Below, piece after piece: positions 6,751-10,000 of a stretch of 10,000 nucleotides of DNA (the stretch's first letter is position 1; the number at the start of each line of letters is the position of its first letter). The stretch is from assembly GCA_052389555.1 (NCBI GenBank), contig JBQTHV010000057.1, positions 1-10,000 of the forward strand, read 5' to 3'. Source of the DNA: JABFSM01 sp052389555 (GTDB taxonomy: Bacteria > Gemmatimonadota > Gemmatimonadetes > Gemmatimonadales > GWC2-71-9). A program made the position numbers and the translations under genes. The notes under the pieces were generated by a model. It ran no database searches, was not told where the DNA came from, and saw only the letters and a list, made by a program, of their open reading frames with translations.

Positions 6751-8895
6751 ATGAGTTTCCGAAGTCTCTGGATCCTGGTTGCTTCGCTGCTGGCGCTGGT
6801 GCTGGGTTGCGGCGACGGGGGAACCGAACCCACCGGCCCTACCGCGCTGGAGTTTCTCGGCGGGTTGAGCCAGACCGGCCAAGTCGGCACGGTCCTTCCG
6901 ATCCAGGTGATCGTCAAGGCCAAGAACCGGCAGGGTCATTTGGCCGGCGTCATGATCCGGATGGCCACCGAAACTCAGGGCGGAGGTTCAGTCTCTCCCG
7001 TCTCAGCGACGACCGGCGAGAATGGTACCGCAGAGTTCACCTGGACTCTGGGCGGTAAGACCGGTACCCAGACGCTTACGGCTTCGACGACGGGACAATC
7101 CCCTCTTACCGCCACGATCACTGCGGTGGCTACGGTAGGTCCGCCCTCGGCCGTGGTCCCCGGCAGTGCAGACTTCCAGCTGGTGGTCGTGGGGCGTGCG
7201 GTGTCGATCCTGCCCTCGGTCACCGTAACTGACCGCTTCGGCAATGCGGTCTCCGGCGTGCCGGTTCAGTTCGAGGCAATCCAGGGGACTTCGACGCTGA
7301 GCGGCGCGAGCCAGACCAGCAATGCCCAGGGCATCGCCACGCTGGGAGGGTGGATCATCGGGCTCGACGCGCTGGTCTACATGGTGCAGGCCAGGGCCAG
7401 TACGTCGGACGCGTTTTCAACGGCGACGTTCGAAGCGCGGGGGATTCCGGCGGTCCTGGTCGCGGTCGAGGGAACCGGACAGGATGCCAACGCCGGTACC
7501 GCGGTCCCCGTGGTTCCGGCGGTACGGGCAGCCCGGGATGATGGTTCGCCCCTGCCGAATGTGCCGGTGGATTTCACCGTGGTGACCGGAGGAGGCTCGG
7601 TGACGGGAGGCGGGGTAAGCACCGGAGTCGACGGCGTGGCGCGACCAATCCGCTGGGTGCTCGGTCCTAACCCGGGGCAGAACCGCCTCCAGGCGCTCAC
7701 CTTCGGGCGCGAACCGGTCGGGTTCGAGGCCAACGGAACACCGGGCGTGCCGGCAACCGTCACCGCGAGCGGCGGCACCAATCTGGCGGGACTCTTCGGC
7801 AACTACCTGGCCGGCGTACCCGAGATCACCCTCACCGATGCACAGGGGAGGCCGGTGGCTCAGGTCCCGGTCACGTTCCAAGTAACTGCGGGAGATGGCC
7901 GGCTCACCGGCTCGGTCACCCAGACCGATTTCCTGGGCCGGGCCAGTCCTACCAGTTGGCGGCTCGGCCCCGCCGGGCCTCAACTGGTCTCCGCCTCCGC
8001 AGGTTCCTTTCCTCCGATCGACTTTGCTGCTGCGGCATCAGCCCCGCCCACTGGCAGCTTCCGGATCGAGCTCCGCTACCTCGGGACGGTGCCCAATACG
8101 GAGATGCAGGCGGCGTTCGATTCGGCAGAGGCACAGTGGGCCCGGCTGATACTCGCGGGCGCTCCGCCCTACCAGGTCTACGAAGATGCGGGCTGCGGAG
8201 ACATCCGAGGGGAAACCGTTGATGGTATCGTCATCATGGTCGTGCTCCGGCCGATTGATGGCACGGGCAAGATCCTGGGAGCGGCGGGGCCCTGCATCCT
8301 CCGCGACCAGGGTTATCTCCCCGCCCAGGGCTACATGGAATTCGACACCGCCGACTTGAACCTGCTGCTCCAGCAAGGCCAGCTCGCTGCGGTGATCACT
8401 CACGAGATGGCGCACGTGCTGGGCTTCGGCACCATCTGGAATTTCAATCCCGGACCGGGGTTCCCGGTGAATGCCTTTCTCCTCGGCCGCCCCGGAGCGG
8501 ATCCGACTTTCAGCGGGCTTGCGGCACGGGCCGCGTTCTTTGGCGCGCTCGCCCAGGGAACGACCTTCGCCGGGACGCCAGTTCCGGTGGAAGGGACCCC
8601 CGCGGCACCGGGGACCGCCTATTCGCACTGGCGCAAGAGCGTTTTTCAGAGCGAGCTGATGACCGGGTTTCTGAGCTCGGGGGTGACCCCACTGAGCGCG
8701 GTGACGGTGCAGTCGTTTCGGGACCTTGGCTACACCGTGAACGACGCGGGGGCCGACCCCTACACGCTTCAGGCCTTCCTTCGAGCTCTTGGCCCGCAGC
8801 TGCAGTTGATCGAGGGCCAACTGCCGGGCGACCTCGTGGTGATCAACCGGCGCGGGCGTGGAGTGACCAGAATCCCGCGGACCTGGTTCCGGTGA
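6751..8895 (+). CDS. Lipoprotein with four Big-1-like Ig domains and a leishmanolysin-like (M8) metalloprotease domain, copy 2
   Basis: The 714-residue product aligns end to end with the preceding gene and is its tandem paralogue. It starts MSFR like copy 1, and the first 12 bases of both genes are identical. The lipobox is LVLGC (Cys20). Ig-like domains lie at about 32-130, 141-230, 235-330 and 333-428. The protease domain carries HEMAHVLGFG (H551, E552, H555), then a third His in AYSHWRK (H626). The Met-turn is SELMTG (M637), so the full metzincin active-site set is present. Cys482/Cys515 match Cys488/Cys520 of copy 1; the extra Cys pair of copy 1 is absent. The C-terminus shares a conserved basic ending (INRRGRGVTRIPR here). 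Likely an active exported, anchored zinc endopeptidase; substrate unknown. Confidence 0.92.
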   Translation: MSFRSLWILVASLLALVLGCGDGGTEPTGPTALEFLGGLSQTGQVGTVLPIQVIVKAKNRQGHLAGVMIRMATETQGGGSVSPVSATTGENGTAEFTWTLGGKTGTQTLTASTTGQSPLTATITAVATVGPPSAVVPGSADFQLVVVGRAVSILPSVTVTDRFGNAVSGVPVQFEAIQGTSTLSGASQTSNAQGIATLGGWIIGLDALVYMVQARASTSDAFSTATFEARGIPAVLVAVEGTGQDANAGTAVPVVPAVRAARDDGSPLPNVPVDFTVVTGGGSVTGGGVSTGVDGVARPIRWVLGPNPGQNRLQALTFGREPVGFEANGTPGVPATVTASGGTNLAGLFGNYLAGVPEITLTDAQGRPVAQVPVTFQVTAGDGRLTGSVTQTDFLGRASPTSWRLGPAGPQLVSASAGSFPPIDFAAAASAPPTGSFRIELRYLGTVPNTEMQAAFDSAEAQWARLILAGAPPYQVYEDAGCGDIRGETVDGIVIMVVLRPIDGTGKILGAAGPCILRDQGYLPAQGYMEFDTADLNLLLQQGQLAAVITHEMAHVLGFGTIWNFNPGPGFPVNAFLLGRPGADPTFSGLAARAAFFGALAQGTTFAGTPVPVEGTPAAPGTAYSHWRKSVFQSELMTGFLSSGVTPLSAVTVQSFRDLGYTVNDAGADPYTLQAFLRALGPQLQLIEGQLPGDLVVINRRGRGVTRIPRTWFR

Positions 8896-8896
8896 G

Positions 8897-8932
8897 CCGG
8901 GTTAGGTTACCTCGTCGATCGGCGGGTTAGGG
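8897..8932 (+). repeat. Two close copies of the CGGGTTAGG motif in a spacer
   Basis: The gap between copy 2 and the macro gene holds CCGGGTTAGG at 8897-8906 and GCGGGTTAGG at 8922-8931. Exact copies of the 10-mer also occur at 1064-1073 and 6248-6257 on the plus strand, and at 148-157, 2352-2361 and 7666-7675 on the minus strand. The second copy here overlaps the AGGG that probably serves as Shine-Dalgarno for the macro gene. Confidence 0.8.
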
Positions 8933-8936
8933 TGAC

Positions 8937-9452
8937 ATGCGGATCGAGCTGGTTCAGGGCGACATTACCGAACAGCCCGTTGATGCCATCGTCAACGCCG
9001 CCAATTCCTCGCTCCTGGGCGGGGGCGGGGTCGATGGCGCGATTCATCGGAAGGGCGGGCCCCGGATTCTCGAGGAGTGCCAGCGAATCCGGCGGGAGCG
9101 CTATCCGAACGGGCTGCCAACCGGGGAGGCGGTGGAAACTACCGGCGGTGATCTTCCCGCCAGATGGGTCATCCATACGGTGGGACCCGGGTACGCGGCA
9201 TCGCGCGATCCGGCGGGCGAGCTGGCGGCGTGTTACCGGAATTCGCTGCGGGTTGCGGATGGGCTGGGGGCCAGGTCGGTGGCGTTTCCGGCGATCTCGA
9301 CCGGGGCGTTTGGTTACCCGATCGCCGAGGCGGCGGAGGTTGCGGTTCGCGCGGTCCGCGAAGCGAGCACAAACGTGGAGCTCGTCCGGTTCGTGGGGTT
9401 TGGCCGGGCAGCGTATGCCGCGTATGAGAAGGCGTTAAAGGGTGAGAGGTGA
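8937..9452 (+). CDS. Macro-domain ADP-ribose hydrolase (MacroD/YmdB type, O-acetyl-ADP-ribose deacetylase)
   Basis: Members of this family hydrolyse O-acetyl-ADP-ribose and remove mono-ADP-ribose from acidic side chains. The 171-residue product is one macro domain and resembles E. coli YmdB from end to end. It shows QGDIT near the start, then IVNAANSSLLGGGGVDGAIH (18-37), including N23 and D33 at the spacing of the catalytic Asn/Asp pair of MacroD proteins. TGDLP-like TGGDLPA (69-75), HTVGP (80-84) and AFPAISTGAFGYP (116-128) follow; the last is the phosphate-binding loop. AGGG lies 4 bases before the ATG. No signal peptide, so cytoplasmic. The last residues (G-E-R) and the stop codon lie in a heptamer repeat. 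It follows copy 2 by 41 bases and is probably cotranscribed. Confidence 0.93.
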   Translation: MRIELVQGDITEQPVDAIVNAANSSLLGGGGVDGAIHRKGGPRILEECQRIRRERYPNGLPTGEAVETTGGDLPARWVIHTVGPGYAASRDPAGELAACYRNSLRVADGLGARSVAFPAISTGAFGYPIAEAAEVAVRAVREASTNVELVRFVGFGRAAYAAYEKALKGER

Positions 9453-9471
9453 GAGGTAAGAGGTGAGAGGT
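9441..9471 (+). repeat. Heptamer array GGTGAGA x4 over a stop-start junction
   Basis: Four heptamers, GGTGAGA, GGTGAGA, GGTAAGA, GGTGAGA, then GGT. The array supplies the macro gene stop (TGA 9450-9452), purine-rich AGAGG/GAGG stretches suited to act as Shine-Dalgarno, and the GTG start (9463-9465) of the next gene. The one variant unit puts a TAA in frame just upstream of that GTG. Confidence 0.9.
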
Positions 9472-9963
9472 CTGGCGCTGGTTGCCGGTGCGTTTGTCCT
9501 GGTCGGTGGCTGCCGCCAGGCGACGGATGAAACGGCAACGACGAAGAGTCCCCTGGTGGAGGTGCGGCCGGCGCGCGAGAGTCCCGCACCGGGGTATGTC
9601 TTTGTCGAGTTCGCCTACCCGGAGCTCGCCGCAGCGGACCACGATACCCGGGGTATGTACGTCGAGCCTCGAACGATCCTCACGGACGAGGACTTTCTGA
9701 TAGACAGCTGGGAGGTCGGCGAAAACAAGCTCGCGCTCGACGTACGCCTGAAGCCGGAAGCGGCGGCGAGGGCGGAACGGGAGACCCGACCCCTGCTGGG
9801 TCAGCGCCTCGCAACCCTACTCGATGGCAAGCTGGTCGGCGCACCCTTGCTGCTCTCGACCGTGGGCACGTACCCGGAGCTGCCGATTTTCGTGGGCCTC
9901 CGCGTTCCTACCCAAGTAGCGCAAGACGTGGCCGCTCGCCTCGCAGCTAGGGGGAAGCGCTGA
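9463..9963 (+). CDS. Small lipoprotein resembling the SecD P1-head subdomain
   Basis: The 166-residue product begins with a lipoprotein signal (MRGLALVAGAFVLVGG-C17), so it is exported and lipid-anchored. Residues from about 70 to the end follow the pattern of the SecD periplasmic P1 head: a hydrophobic strand (ALDVRL), a helix (KPEAAARAERETRPLLGQRLA), then LLDGKLVGAPLLLSTVG. This matches the AIVLDGKVVSAPVI-type segment of SecD. There are no SecD transmembrane helices, so it is a stand-alone head-like module, not a translocase. Start: the GTG at 9463 is the only one giving a signal peptide, and a TAA lies in frame at 9457-9459. The start codon is within the heptamer array, 10 bases past the macro stop. 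The gene is the last of the rightward block. Actual role unknown. Confidence 0.72.
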   Translation: MRGLALVAGAFVLVGGCRQATDETATTKSPLVEVRPARESPAPGYVFVEFAYPELAAADHDTRGMYVEPRTILTDEDFLIDSWEVGENKLALDVRLKPEAAARAERETRPLLGQRLATLLDGKLVGAPLLLSTVGTYPELPIFVGLRVPTQVAQDVAARLAARGKR

Positions 9964-9964
9964 C

Positions 9965-10000
9965 GGGAGAGCCCGTGCCGAAAACTGGCACGGGCCTCCC
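9965..10000 (+). terminator. Strong hairpin, probable terminator of the rightward block
   Basis: GCCCGTGCC (9971-9979) and GGCACGGGC (9987-9995) form a perfect 9-bp stem around GAAAACT. GGGAG (9965-9969) and CTCCC (9996-10000) can extend it with one bulged A at 9970. It begins one base after the last stop codon (9961-9963). Any T-tract would lie beyond the window edge, so intrinsic termination is likely but not proven. Confidence 0.75.

Noticed and set aside
5991..7058. A 355-codon open frame on the plus strand bridging the two protease genes
   Set aside because: It is out of frame with both and dominated by Arg, Pro, Gly and Asp. The lipoprotein frames on either side have clear domains and signal peptides.
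8038..8820. A 260-codon open frame on the minus strand
   Set aside because: Antisense to the metalloprotease domain of copy 2, Arg/Gly-rich, with no domain or ribosome-binding site.
8897..8932. Telomere-like GGGTTAGGG sequence
   Set aside because: There is no tandem TTAGGG array; the copies belong to the dispersed CCGGGTTAGG motif.

Overview
The window is GC-rich, protein-dense bacterial chromosome with two divergent blocks. The left block (1-4456, minus strand) holds the classical str operon read leftward: rpsL (S12), rpsG (S7), fusA (EF-G) and the first 26 codons of tuf (EF-Tu). Two small four-helix membrane proteins that look like paralogues lie directly upstream. The right block (4531-9963, plus strand) encodes two large tandem lipoproteins, a macro-domain hydrolase and a small lipoprotein resembling the P1 head of SecD. 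It ends at a strong hairpin at the window edge.

No rRNA, tRNA, CRISPR array, transposase or phage gene was seen. Codon use and base composition look alike across both blocks, so nothing points to recent transfer. I suspect Gemmatimonadota or a nearby phylum. The reasons are the high GC, the lipoproteins with bacterial Ig-like domains fused to leishmanolysin-like (M8) peptidases, and the small heptamer arrays after genes. This is inference from general resemblance; no marker here proves it.

The two large lipoproteins (723 and 714 aa) share one layout: lipobox, four Big-1-like Ig domains in an A-B-A-B order, and a C-terminal zinc metalloprotease domain with HExxHxxGFG and a distant third His in a YSHWRK motif. 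They are clearly a tandem duplication. The second copy keeps the metzincin Met-turn methionine; the first has leucine there. They are probably outer-surface or exported, membrane-anchored proteases.

Two kinds of non-coding structure stand out. First, arrays of 7-bp tandem repeats lie at or over four stop codons (fusA, rpsG, the second membrane gene, the macro gene). Two of them, both inside the str operon, are built as array, GC-rich spacer, inverted array, and could fold into long hairpins, although their heptamers differ. Second, the 10-mer CCGGGTTAGG (either strand) occurs six times exactly, plus one 9/10 copy, in genes and spacers alike. That is far above chance for this composition.
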